Of a DNA stretch of 64,000 nucleotides, positions 44,701 through 55,680 are shown one piece after another. The translations under genes were made by a program, and so were the position numbers. The notes under the pieces were generated by a model. It had not been told where the DNA came from, searched no databases, and saw nothing but the letters and a program-made list of their open reading frames with translations. The DNA is from Romanomermis culicivorax. Taxonomy: Eukaryota > Nematoda > Enoplea > Mermithida > Mermithidae. The stretch spans positions 682,001-746,000 of the forward strand of contig CAWUHX010000083.1 in the NCBI GenBank assembly GCA_963922205.1, written 5' to 3'. Every line of letters begins with the position of its first letter. The first letter of the stretch is position 1.

Positions 44701-47700
44701 CAGATTTTCATATTTATTTAAAAATTTAGTTCTAGTCATCAGTTTTCAACTCCTACAACGTAAGCTGACTGTGAAAAATATATGATTCACCACCGATACA
44801 AAGTGGACGAACTGAACTGTGAACATATTCTTTGAAACTTGTCGGTCTGTCGGTAATCTATCAAAAAGTAATCCATAAAAACGGAAAAAATGAAACGTTT
44901 TACTTTTATCTATACCAATCAGACCGTGAATTTCGAAGATGCACCCAGACGTTGTAATACTAAAATAATTTTCCTATCGAACACAAAAAACCAGAGCTTT
45001 GCATTGTTTGTGGTTACTGTAACATAGCGTTTTCAGGCGGGACGTTTTTATACCTGTCTAAATGCTAATTCTGTGTTCATTATTCGTACTAGCCTCATGC
45101 TTCTGTGATTTTGAAAAACTTCAAATAGAAGCAACAGATTTAGTAAAATTGATTCAAAAACTTTTGTTTCGATCAAATATCAAAACATAAGCGATTATTG
45201 ATGATTCGGCACTTTAGAGAATAAAATCAGTCAAAATGTTGACTGAAACATGAAAGTAGATACGAATAGTAGTTATTAGAAACATGATAAGTTCTAAGAC
45301 TTCATCTGATGTAATGTCTAGAGATGTACCTTCTCGCTCTTCGTTGCGAAATTTCTCCCAAATTATTTTTGAATTTCCAAAATTTTTCGTCAACATTATG
45401 TCGCAATTTTTTATATAAAATTAATATAAAAAACGCTTGGAAAACGATGAAAAGTGAAAGCTGTCCTTGCTCTTTGCGTTCATCAACTTTTTCTTAATCC
45501 CATTTTCTGTGATGATCAGTAAATTTTCTTCGAAAATTTTGGCTCAAAAATGTTTGCTTTAGGTCGGTATGAAAAAGGAATCGATAATGAGCGAACAAGA
45601 TCGATTACTAAAAAGGCGAAAACGTGCGACTTCAAGTCCAATAAAAGAGAAGAGCGAATGCGGATATCTTCCGGAGAACGCAGGCGTCGACAGTGTAAAG
45701 GAGCGCGATTCTGCTGATGCTCCCGGCGTTAATTCTAGTCTGGAAAATTCGTAAGTCTGACAATTTAAGGCAATATTTGGATTTGTAGCAGCTTTTTTTC
45801 TGGACCCCTATCTCCGACCAGTGGTGCACACATGAAGTTTTTTCGTTTCAAGTCAAAATCATGTAATAAATGCGTAAAATGAGCGAAAATTGTACTAGAT
45901 TACCAGGAAAAACTTCAGAAGTATCTATTTTTGTACCTCAATAACGTTATTGTTTTAGAATTATTGCGCAAAAAAATAATTGCTGCTGACATTGCTATTA
46001 TTAAAAATGAAGATTTATAGATTTGAATTCGATGCTTCATTCCGGCGCCTATCATCAGAAATAATTATAGACTTTGGTATTCTAGAACATTGAAAAATGA
46101 ATTTTGTCAACACATCTCCATAAATGAAGGCTTCACATATCCAGTATAAAATGATGTCTTCATCGTTTCCCAAGAAAAAATTCGTGCTCACAAAGCTCGG
46201 AAAAGTTCAAGCGAGAGAAAAAGTTTGTGCAGGTAAATCCAAAAATCTAAATTTCCTACGAAATACAAACAAAAACCAAAGATTGCCGTTTGATCGACAG
46301 ATAATTTGTAATACTATTGCCTTCAATTCTCGGCTAAAAAATCATAGTTTTGAAAGTGAATGAAGAAATGGGGTAAATCAAGGAGTTCACTTCACACCCA
46401 TGGTAATCCGAAAATTTCTATTATCATATTTTCAGCAAAAATATCAGACATGGCAGATTTATGAAAGTAGTCAAAGATAAAGCAATTATAAAAGTCTTTT
46501 TGGCCGTCTAACTATAGCTATCGCTGGCGCTCAGCTAGGAAAAATTTGAGATTTTCACCTTCTAAATTGCACTAAAATGTACCTTTTCATCGATGCTTGC
46601 ATTCGAAACGTTCCATAAAGAAAAAGAAAAAGGCATGGTTTAGAATTTAAAAAAATGGCATCTTGTAGCCTATTTTTTAAAACAGGACCATCAATAATTG
46701 TTCAGATTTTTTGAATGTATATCGAAAATAAGCTTTGCCTTCGAAGACAGGTTGAAAAATTATTCTATACTTTCTGTGTGTTCAACATTTTAGGTTGGAA
46801 ATTCCTCCCCTATCTTGCTCAATAGTCGACGATGATCACGTGACGATTCCCAAATCGACTTTGATGATGTTATTGAATAACAGCAAAAAACAAGGAGAAC
46901 CAGTGAAAGTGAAATGTGTTTGCAGGTGCGCTTGCGGTGCTCGGCCACGAGGAACATTATTATGTACAGATTTCCAAAAATATAAAATATTACAGTAAGT
47001 ATATCCGCGCAATTTTTTATTTCTACAGTTCCGGCGCAAAAAGACAAATCAACCAATACCGAAAATTCAATCGAGTTTGCGACGAATATGACGCCGCGTA
47101 GTAGCAGTAGAGAAAGTGTTATTTCTTCGCTGGCGATTCATCAAAATCGGAAACGAACTTGGTCGGTCGATGTTGGCAATCTTGTGGTGAAGAACAGCGT
47201 TGATTCACATTCAGCTCAAAATGTAAACGGGTCAAATTACGGCGTTGTTGATGAAATTTCTATTCTTGAGTAAGCTTCCCGTGAATTTAACACCCAAATG
47301 TGCAAAAAGTATCGACGTAATAGTCCGTTTTCCTGCAAATGCTTGTATAAATAATGAAAGTCGAAAGCAAGTACCGTTTCTATTTTTACAGTTTCCTCCT
47401 AGAGACTGAAAATTTTTGGGTTTACTCTACTAACTTTCAACAATTTTTCAGTTGTCATTTTCTATTTCTATGCATTTTATAGTAGCAGACTATAGTGTCT
47501 TTGAATTGGAGTAACTTTGGAAAACTTCGTAACCTTGCTATCCAAAACCATAATCGGCTGTGATTTGATTCCTCAATTTTATTCAAAGAGATCCAAGCAT
47601 TTATACAATCTTTCGAGTATTACTATTGGGTTATAGAATTTTTTTATCTATGATGAACGCTTACACCACACTATCTTATGATGAGGGACATGAGGAAGAT

Positions 47701-50700
47701 TTCACCCCTACCTAAAATGGGAGAAATTGTTCACCCGATTTTAAAAACTTGCGTATTTTGCAGATATTTAGATACCGTAAATTCGAAAGTCTTGAGATAT
47801 TTCTACTTGAAAATCTGACCCTGGCAACTTCCGTCTTACACGAATTTTTTTATTGTGTTCAAAACGATCGTCTTTTTCAAAGCGCAGATTATTGGCCAAA
47901 ATCTGTCAACTATGTAGATTTTTTTGTAAAATCGTAGGTTTTTATGTGTATGATTTACACGTACCTCCTACAGTTTTCCCCCAGTTCTTTCGATTCTTAA
48001 CTTCAACTCATTTGAAGACTATATTTTTATAATGCATAGAATTTGTCGCTCATGGTTTTGCAAAAAAACTATATCATTGACGTTGCGAAAATTCACTTCG
48101 AGACTCACGATTCATTTCTACTCTTGAAAGTAATTCGCCTTGCCTTGGAGAATTTATCTAGATAAATGATTCTATTTTTAGATTGGCGAAAATTTATCAC
48201 GCTGTTTGCCACGCGTAATGTGTGGAAAAATCGGAAATTTGAGAAGGGACATTTTCAAAAGTTGGGATGCATAAACCACGGGATCATGAACAAAAAACAG
48301 TCGTTGAAATCATGTCCAATATGTACATTTCATTTTTCTTGCTCCTTAAAATTCAAAAAGATAACTAAAAGGCGGTTTCAAGTTTTGCCAAAGCCTATAA
48401 CTTTGTAGTTTGAATAAATATAAGGCTTTAATATAGGAGTCAATTATCGTGTTGATAACTCCAATTTCCCACGTATTCTTATAAGTTTAGTTCTTGAACA
48501 AACCTTAATTTTATATGTCAAATTTTTATGTCAAAATGTCAGAACCGAATTTATATACGATAAATGTTTTCTCATGATCTCATTTCTACGACTAACCATG
48601 CATGTAAAATAGAGGAAATCGTGTATGGGACTCTCATCTTTTTTTATGAAAAACTTGAAACACCTGGTTTTTGACCTGCAACGGGTAATTTTGATAATCA
48701 TGAGAAAAAGTTATTGGCCATGTTTTAGTGTTTTCGATATGTATACTATACATATACCGGGTAGCACATCTTGAGAATATCAGGTCCGAGTTCGAAATTT
48801 CAAGAATATCGGATTCGGGTCCCGAATTTTAAGAATATGGGGTCCGGGTCCAACAAAATATTCAAGTGATTTCGCGTCTTGTTTCGGGTCCGTGTATCTG
48901 ATACATCTCTAGTATCGTGTAGCATTTTTTGAAAATATCGGATCCAGGCCCGGGTCCAAAATTTTAAGAATATCGGGTCCGGATCGAGGTCCAAAATTTT
49001 AGGAATATCAGGCCCGGGTACAACAAAATGGTCGGGTAATTTCGAGTCTTGTTTCGGGTGCGGGTAGTCGATACATCTCCAATATATATCTCTTGTGATA
49101 GACACCTACAGAATGATCCGAAATTGGTTTTAAAGCAAATGGAAATCAAATTGTCATAGATTGGTATCTGATTCAGCGTTTTTTATTCACAACGAGACTT
49201 TTCTTTTGTTGAATGTGTTGATCTTTCTAGAATCTACAAAAAATATTTCATGAACAACAACAAAAAATGAATAATTTTTCTATAACTGCTAATCTGTATT
49301 TCCCAAATATAGATTAAATTTTCACATATGGAGTAATATTTCTATCCTATGCAGGAGAGCTAAATTTTAGATCTGCTCTGGTTACCGTAGGGTTGCACAT
49401 TTGGACGGGCCGCTTTTTTGGAACATTTTGCATTAGAGGTTCAATGATTCTGTTTTTTGGAAATGTTGGATTCGGTTATAAAATTTGCTATTCCGGTTCC
49501 AAAAATTAGAGGAGGTACTCAGAATCTTAAAGTTGTGATTTTTTTGTCACAATTATTGTCGATTAGAAAAATTGGATGGATTGGGGATGAAGTTTAAAAT
49601 AAAAATGCAGAAGTAGAACACCACATAAGTAATTGACTCTGTGAAATTCGGTGACATGATTTCTCAGGAGGTAGAAATATATGCTATTTTGAAATTCAAG
49701 ATTTTTTGAAAACCAAATTTCCAGTTACGATTTCGGTTCCAGAATTTTGAGGCGCAAATATTGATTTCTATCTCGGTTAACGTTGCTCGCTCGTTATTTT
49801 CACTTCTTTATCGAAAGTATTCGATTATATTTTCATTTATACTCGCTTTTGCAGCAGCAATATTTCCAACGTCGATCAATTATTACTAAATCGAAACCAA
49901 AATTCAAGCCATTTCCCGAATTTTACTAGTACTTTCGGAATTACGAACTTCGCCGCCGGGCAATTATTCAACGACGCCGTCGACGCTGCCATTTCTCAAG
50001 AATTAGACGTTATAGGGACGCCGAGCGGCGGCGCTTATCGTTTAAGCGCTCTTGAACAAAATCGCCTGGCGGAATTGATGGCCGCCAACGAAATTTTCGA
50101 AGAACCTATGGAGTCAGGCGACGCTCGGAGTTTAACGGACTTTGTTAATCTAGTAAGCTTGTTTTTTGGAACCTTCTTTTAACTGGCCTTCATTTTTTAG
50201 CATTCGCGAACTTCTTCCTCGAAATTTTCATCTTCTCTGTCGTTTGTTTTCTATCGACTTGGTTCTCTTTTTCTCTGCCTGTCTCTCCTTCAATTTTGTA
50301 CATTTTAGGGGTATTTTGCGACGATTTTTTGTCGATTTTTTTCAATTTAATGGTGATCTATTTTCAACTGTTTCTTTTTTGATCAAATTTGAATAATTCG
50401 ATAAGATGACACGTCTTCAGTTTAATGTTTCTCGTTACTTTTTTCTATTGAAGTTTTTAGTTAAAATATTCATACAATTTTATATTTATCATTTTGTTTT
50501 TTTTCTGTTTTCGTCGTGTTTTCTCATTTTTTTCTAGAATTATTTGCTCTCATTGATCTCGTCTGTATTGAAATTTTTATTACAATTATTTTATCTTGTG
50601 TATATTTTTTCCCTTTGTGCTAATGATTTTATTGTTTATTTATTCATTTTTTCCCTATTCTTATGCATATGTTTTACTTTATTAACTTTTTTGTTTCCTT

Positions 50701-53700
50701 TTCCTTTAGCTGTATATATTTGTTGTTATTTTCTTATCTCTCTTTTTTACTTGGTTCGTGTTTTTCTCCATATTTGCTCTTCTATCTTTTTTGTGTCTTT
50801 ACTTCTTTTGGGTTTACTTATTCATCTGAGGTTTCTGAAAGGTCCTGTTTATATTCAACAAACTAAATTGGTTAAACTTCCAACAACCGAATACCTGAAT
50901 TTTGACCATGAGGATTCAAGTTAACCGTTTACGATCTGTCATCTGAGAAAGAATTCTTTAATTCAGAATCGAATTCTGCACACAAATCTGCCTTTTCCAG
51001 TAAAGCTTAGCGCAGTGAAATTCGGTTACATTGTTTTCGGTAAAAAGTCACCGTCAACTTTATGATGTATAAAGATGTAATGGTTAACCGGAACTGATAT
51101 CAACCGATTAAAATTCTGGAGCCGAAACCGAATAACTTGAAATTTCAGAACCCGAACCATAACGCAAACCGATATTTTTTCATGGAAAATATCGATATTT
51201 TAACTGTTTACTCCTCTTTATTCTTGACATTGACAAAAGCATAGGTTCACCAAAGTCTCAGAATGTCAAATGCAATAAATCATTTGATGCCGATTCAATG
51301 ACAATAACTTGATTGTAGCTTCTACTATCGATTTTCTCTAGTTGATAGTACTAATTATTACTAATAACATGTTCAAATGAATTGATTTACTCAATTCATT
51401 TTGGAATGATCGATGCAGCGATCGCATGGAAGCAACTTCTACACGAAAAGAACTAATAAGCCTATGAAAAAATTTTCTGTCAGTGAGCGGCGACCACAAC
51501 ATCCGAAAACTTCCTTCTCTAATCTGGTTCTGTGGTCGAAATTTCTCGAGTAGTACTCAGGTATCAACCGTACATATTCCTGGGGAGGTTGTTGGAAGAT
51601 ACTGACCCCTGACAGAACTCTGGCTGGCCTCCCTCAGAGTTTTCATTTTTTGGAGGAATTTTATACTATGAAAAAGAAAATTTTTGCCAAATAAATCTTG
51701 CGAATAAAGCCAAAAAAGATATGATTTTGAAATAGACCGATGCGCTTGAAGACTGGGTTATGTAAAAACTTGAAAATTTCATGTCAAAATGTCCGAAGTT
51801 TAATTCTTTTGTTGGAACTGAAAGAACACACTTGAAAACATCTTAAAACTAAGTTTTAAAGCATTCTGATAAATTTGGACTCAGTTCTTAGCACTCTTTT
51901 TCTTTCTTGTCAACATTACTGAATTGTCAACAGCTATTCATTGACCAATAATATACATCTAGGCAGCCATTTGTTACTTGGCTCATCTTCCAAAATAATG
52001 CCTAGATTTAGCAAAATATTGAAATACTTATAGAAAAACCGATAAATGTTTGAAACATGTGATACAGTTGGATCGGCATGATACAGTATTTTTGTATGAA
52101 ATATCAACTTATACACTTTGTACAGGAGCCTGAACCGCACCGTAAGATTCCTAAGTTTTGAAATCGGAATCGGTATTCCAAAAATTGTAGAACAGAAACG
52201 GAAACTGATAAACCTCTTTCGAAAATTTTCTATTCTTCCGGTATTTTCTCTTCAAACAATTTCAAATTTTGTTTATTTCTGCTAGATGGACATCGGTATA
52301 CGACGCATTATACGTATGGCTAAACGAATCGACGCTTTCAAAAATTTGTGCAAAGATGATCAAATAGCTTTGTTGAAAGGCGGCTGCGTCGAATTGATGG
52401 TACTACGCGGAGTTATGGCTTTCGATCCGGTCAAGGATACGTGGCGCGGCCCAAAATCCTATTGTATCAAATCGGAAAACGTCCGCGAAGTTAAAGGCGA
52501 CGTTTACGACGAATATAAAAAGTGGGTAATTTTGACTTTTTTTAGGGATGTCGCGGTTAACCTGAACGATGGAACTGAAAACTATAAGACGGAAGCCGCG
52601 ATTTTTGAGGGTATATTTCGGTTAGCTTTTTTTGGTTAGTATGTTTCAAGAGAGATACAACCTTATACGACAGATTATTGAATGTTCATTCAAAATTATA
52701 AGCACTTTTTGCACGAAAGCTCTCTTCCTTCTTTATTCGTTTTTGAGCTGAGACCTATTACTAAATTTGTATTTCCTCATTTCTGAATTTAGCGAAAATT
52801 TTCGAAATTTTCGGTTTCTCTCGATTTTTTTGTGGGTTTTTGGGGACCCCCGAAAAATTTTTTTATGATACTGGGTACCGCACCCCACAAATTTGGGGTT
52901 TACACCCCTCCCAAGTCCCAACTAGTCGGGCCTCTTACTGGTGTGAATGCGGGCAATGTTTGACTCAAATTTAAATGAAAAATCTCGAACAGAAGCTGAA
53001 GATTTTTGACAAGAAACAAAATTTCTGGAGCTTTTTTATTTGTAACTCTTGCACTTGAAAGGAATTGCCTTGAATTAAACCAGTTCCAAATTCAAGTAGG
53101 AATGGACGATTAATGAACAATTTTAATGCAAACCGACACAGTCTGGAATAGCGAAAAACACAAAAGCCATGAAAAATTAAAGTTCTGAAAAGTGCGTTTT
53201 TCTTGGCTTAGTTCAACAAATGACACATTAGCATACATGCACATAAGGGGGGTAAACCCCCATACTTGAGACCCTGGCCACCCTCCCCCCTGACCAAAAA
53301 AATCGTCAAACACCCCCCCCCTGAACTTTTTCCAAGACAGTTTTTTTGATGATTTTTGGGCATATTTTGTATGAAAAACAGGCTTAAAGAACTTTTTTTG
53401 CTCACCCACCCCCCTACCCCCCCTGGAAAAGGTCCATGGACCCTCCCCCCTGAAAAACTCTTGCCGTGCATGTCTTCACAGTAGTATAAAAAAACAGTTC
53501 TCAATATCTATTTAAGCTTCGGGGCTATTTTTACTGACTTTTCTAATTGTAAATTTTTAAATTGCAATCCGTTCGATAGCCAAATTGTCAGATTCTCAAA
53601 ATTCTTCAATGTGAGTTGACTAATTGTTCTCTTTTATAGATATTTCCATTCGTTCGAACAAAATTTACGCACTAATGAATCAATTATGGTCATTTTATCA

Positions 53701-54027
53701 GCCATAACTTTATTCATTTGCGAACGGCCTAACGTGCAACATAAAGATTTGATTAGAAGCGAACAAGCGGTATACGTGGAATTACTGAAAAAGTGAGGCA
53801 TGGTTTCATATTTTTAAGCGACGTCTAGGTTACAGTAATCCTCTAAAATTTTAAGTTACCTGAATTCGATTTATGATCAAAAACGGGCTACTTCGGCCTA
53901 CGAACGTTTAATGTCAAATTTAGACGATTTGCATAGATTGACAGAAAGAGTGATCAGCATTTTTTTGCACGTTAATCCCAAAGATGTCGAGCCGTTGTTA
54001 TTGGAGATGTTCGATTGGAAACGTTAA
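41621..54027 (+). CDS. Nuclear hormone receptor, NR1J (HR96 / NHR-8 / DAF-12) type
   Basis: A ligand-regulated transcription factor. Exons placed: 41621-41737, 42559-42921, 45563-45750, 46794-about 46963, 47029-47269, 49855-50152, 52286-52521, 53640-53792, 53856-54027. The DNA-binding domain (from about residue 98) has two C4 fingers starting CRVCGDKALGYNF, the P-box CESCKAFFRRNA and CQKCRLKKCFEVGMKKESIM. A P-box with ESCKA is the mark of the DAF-12/NHR-8/HR96 group, which binds sterol-like or xenobiotic ligands. After a long Ser/Asn-rich hinge, the ligand-binding domain shows RIDAFKNLCKDDQIALLKGG (helices 3-5) and ERPNVQHKDLI, ending with AF-2 core PLLLEMF. Start: first in-frame ATG of an exon whose GTAAGA donor is phase-compatible; more 5' exons are possible. 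The exon 4 donor is uncertain. Introns carry several MITEs. Confidence 0.93.
42559..42921 (+). CDS. NR exon 2, DNA-binding domain
   Basis: Acceptor ttttccag at 42558, donor GTTAGT at 42922. Carries both zinc fingers (eight Cys present) and the P-box ESCKA. Ends KKCFE. Confidence 0.95.
42930..43089 (-). mobile_element. MITE family B (reverse) starting just after the NR exon 2 donor
   Basis: TATATGTGACGGAGCTTCGA and 'aggtctggttggg' match the reverse complement of the family B right end. The interior continues to 'ttatgaaatatagt', is interrupted by the element at 43090-43435, and resumes at 43436-43490. It lies within about 20 bp of the splice donor. Confidence 0.65.
43090..43435. mobile_element. 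hAT-like MITE with perfect 8-bp TSD in NR intron 2
   Basis: Starts CAGGGTCGTAGTCAG and ends AAATACGGCCTTG, 346 bp. The flanks aatatagt (43082-43089 and 43436-43443) are identical. It carries GCGCGCAGCGCC and GGCGCGAAGCGCC hairpins and G10/C8 subterminal runs. Confidence 0.92.
43491..43659. mobile_element. MITE family E, uninterrupted copy with perfect TSD
   Basis: 169 bp, starting CAGACTACCCCATAGGGG and ending CTTGGGGACCTCTG. The flanks gcgagata (43483-43490 and 43660-43667) are identical. It serves as the unoccupied reference for the nested copy at 39658-41383. Confidence 0.92.
44287..44682 (+). mobile_element. MITE family B, diverged copy in NR intron 2
   Basis: Matches family B through GGGGGAAGTGCCAT, AATCGTCGA, 'ccataaggacccccatactt', CTCGGCGCTTGGCGCCAT and the end GTCACATGTATG. 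The left terminus is mutated and no clean duplication was read. Confidence 0.75.
45563..45750 (+). CDS. NR exon 3, end of DBD and hinge
   Basis: Acceptor gctttag at 45562, donor GTAAGT at 45751. Begins VGMKKESIMSEQDRLLKRRK, the C-terminal extension typical of this subfamily. Confidence 0.92.
46794..46963 (+). CDS. NR exon 4, hinge (3' end uncertain)
   Basis: Acceptor acattttag at 46793. Reads LEIPPLSCSIVDDDHVTIPK in phase with exon 3. Exon 5 needs a phase-1 donor. GT sites after 46915, 46936 and 46963 fit, while the good-looking CAG|GTGCGC after 46925 does not. The end given is one of these options. Confidence 0.55.
47029..47269 (+). CDS. NR exon 5, hinge
   Basis: Acceptor atttctacag at 47028, donor GTAAGC at 47270. 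Ser/Asn-rich, reads MTPRSSSRESVISSLAIHQN and ends in EISILE. Ends in phase 2, which fits exon 6. Confidence 0.8.
48785..49085. repeat. Two-unit tandem repeat rich in GGGTCC
   Basis: Two units of about 150-165 bp share 'aagaatatcgg', 'ccaacaaaat', 'gtcttgtttcggg' and 'gatacatctc'. The unit itself is built from GGGTCCGGGTCC-like motifs. Frames over it (DPDP-rich) are repeat translations. Confidence 0.65.
49855..50152 (+). CDS. NR exon 6, start of ligand-binding domain
   Basis: Acceptor ttttgcag at 49854, donor GTAAGC at 50153. Reads LSALEQNRLAELMAANEIFE and ends in TDFVNL, corresponding to LBD helices 1-2. Markedly GC-richer than its introns. Confidence 0.9.
50400..50870. repeat. Pyrimidine-rich intron stretch
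   Basis: About 470 bases strongly biased to T and C on the plus strand inside NR intron 6. It opens frames rich in Phe/Leu/Ser that imitate membrane proteins, without homology. Confidence 0.5.
52286..52521 (+). CDS. NR exon 7, LBD helices 3-5
   Basis: Acceptor ttctgctag at 52285, donor GTGGGT at 52522. Contains the NR signature RIDAFKNLCKDDQIALLKGG, then GCVELMVLRGVMAFD. Continuing past 52521 gives a non-homologous tail, which supports the donor. Confidence 0.93.
52735..52945. mobile_element. MITE family A, diverged copy in NR intron 7
   Basis: The right end ACTAGTCGGGCCTCTTACTG and 'gtgtg' matches family A. The interior has 'gaccccc' runs and 'aaatttgggg'. The left end is poorly defined. 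Confidence 0.5.
53232..53476. mobile_element. MITE family F with 8-bp TSD in NR intron 7
   Basis: Starts CATACATGCACATAAGGGG and ends CCGTGCATGTCTT, 245 bp, with many C-runs. The flanks cacattag (53224-53231) and cacagtag (53477-53484) match at 7 of 8. Confidence 0.72.
53640..53792 (+). CDS. NR exon 8, LBD helices 7-10
   Basis: Acceptor cttttatag at 53639, donor GTGAGG at 53793. Reads YFHSFEQNLRTNESIMVILS then AITLFICERPNVQHKDLIRS. Confidence 0.92.
53856..54027 (+). CDS. NR exon 9, LBD helices 10-12 and stop
   Basis: Acceptor attttaag at 53855, TAA at 54025-54027. Reads YLNSIYDQKRATSAYERLMS and ends with VEPLLLEMFDWKR. LLLEMF is the AF-2 activation helix that recruits coactivators. Confidence 0.92.
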
Positions 54028-54133
54028 CTATGTGTCATATTCTGTGATAATGTGAAGCTAATTTTATATCACATCAGTATTTTACTATTTATTTATATTT
54101 ATTGTATATTAATATTAGCTAAATGGTATACAG

Positions 54134-55029
54134 TGTAACGACCAGATTTGTGTGAGGTACTTTACTTCTAACCAATCGGTCGATACGGGGGGGGGACAAT
54201 GGGGCGTGGGCGGTACGGTTACAATAAACAACGGATGATCGACGGTCGCTTGAATGTTGACAATACACAATTCGGACGGCGCGGTTGCTTGCAAATAAAT
54301 ACACGACACGGCTTAATGGCTTTCGAAGACGGTTGCTTGCAAATAAAATACGAACAGCTGCGGATCAAAATTCACAAAAATAATAACTACAAGAATAAGA
54401 ATGATCAAATCACGCTTTGCTTCTTCTTTTATACCACGTTTCTGGCCACTCCCTACGGCACTGCGGGAGGTCGAGCTTCTGTCCATCTACTTCCGCCAAT
54501 CGTCGTTTATTGCTACGCTTTTTATGCTTACTTAGTTACGCCTCTCTAATGCTTTCCTGGTACCGTATGCTTTCTGTGCTTTGCTTGCTTTCTACGGTGG
54601 GCTTGGCCACACCTTTGTGCTTCGGTGCATGCTTCCTGTATCGGTTTCTCTGTATACACGTGTTTTTTGGGGCCGCCGCTACCGTTACACTCGAGACTAC
54701 TGTCTGGCAGGGCTTCTATGTATTTTACTGTGTGCAGGTGTTGTTTACGATTTTTACGGGGGATTACGGTAGCTGTGGAATGTGTAGTTTAGTGTAGGTT
54801 CTAGGGGAACAGCTGCCGTTTGTGCAAATTAATTGGGGCATCTTAATTGGGCTACCAGGGTGTGAACGGATCAAAATAAAGTACTTCACGTAATTTTGTA
54901 GGAATGTTTGGGTGTGAATCCCAGACACCCTTGAGATGATAAAATGTGAAAATAAAATAATATCTAATAAATGTCTATCACATACAGTATGCTACATATT
55001 TACAGTACCGCTTTAGCAGGTACGTTACA
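54134..55029 (-). mobile_element. LTR (896 bp) of Ty3/gypsy-type element, left copy
   Basis: The ends are TGTAAC...GTTACA, an inverted hexamer that includes the TG..CA of retroviral LTRs. A second copy at 60330-61215 is about 95% similar by eye. On the minus strand this is a 3' LTR, because a purine tract (55042-55030) and the integrase C-terminus lie directly upstream of it. An AATAAA on the minus strand lies at 54511-54506; it is altered in the right copy. It begins 106 bp after the nuclear receptor stop codon. Long frames within it are not homologous to known proteins. Confidence 0.9.
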
Positions 55030-55042
55030 TTTCCCTCCTTCC
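55030..55042 (-). promoter_or_regulatory. Polypurine tract (left)
   Basis: Minus strand GGAAGGAGGGAAA directly against the LTR end at 55029. This is the expected primer site for plus-strand DNA synthesis in LTR elements, and it fixes the element's 3' end and orientation. Confidence 0.85.
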
Positions 55043-55060
55043 GGAGTTGAACGCCCTCAT

Positions 55061-55680
55061 TCAAGGCTTTCGAGGTTGAGGAGGGGTGGGGGTAGGTTCG
55101 ATAGTTGCTTTCCGAGGGTAGAAAGGGGTTGTCTCGTTTACATGCACCGTAAATGCGATATTCTTATGGGGATGTTTGAGTGTAACGTTGGGGTACATGA
55201 AATTTGTAACTGTATAGGGCTCGTTTTGGGGAGGGAGGAATTTGGGAGTCAGCCCTTGTTTACACGAATGATTCTTGTAGAGAATAAGATCACCTGTCTT
55301 GTAGTGTATGTTCTGAGCATGTTTGTTATACTGATGGGTGTAGTGGTCTTGAGCTTTCTGTAAACTTTTCTGCATGGTGGAGAGTGCTTCTGTAAAATGC
55401 GATTTTACATGAAGGGGGTAATCATCTAGATCAACCATGTAGGACGTGGGGAAAAAATTTGAAGCTGCATCTGACGGCAGATTAGCTTGCCTACCGTGGA
55501 GTAATTCAAATGGGGGATACAAAGTGCTATCATTTTTATGAATGTTGATCGAAAAAACGGCATATGGGAGATAAGTATCCCAATCAGTGTGATTTGAATT
55601 GATGTACATGCAGATACGGGTGGCTAGGGTTTGGTTGCAATGCTCAACTTCCCCATTGGCAATGAGATACAGACACATAC
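55061..55680 (-). pseudogene. Integrase C-terminal half (left copy), minus strand
   Basis: Starts at ANGEVEHCNQTLATRI, which contains the Glu of the DDE triad. It continues with YLPYAVFSINIHKNDST and PPFELLHGR, a coiled stretch, and the C-terminal GPY/F-like domain (GDLILYK, PYTVTNF), with a stop 19 bp before the polypurine tract. The integrase core that should precede it is not upstream on the minus strand. Homology ends at about 55664, and plus-strand env sequence begins by 55681. The DD part of the triad lies on the plus strand at 59905-60329. The upstream residues correspond poorly to the expected YHPQ. Confidence 0.88.

Noticed and set aside
50544-50924. 126-codon hydrophobic frame resembling a multi-pass membrane protein
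   Set aside because: A T/C-rich intron stretch of the receptor gene. Overlapping frames are all Phe/Leu-rich and there is no homology.
54199-54797. Two 116-126-codon frames duplicated at 60429-60983
   Set aside because: Both lie inside the LTRs on the strand opposite to the element and differ between copies. They are probably non-coding.
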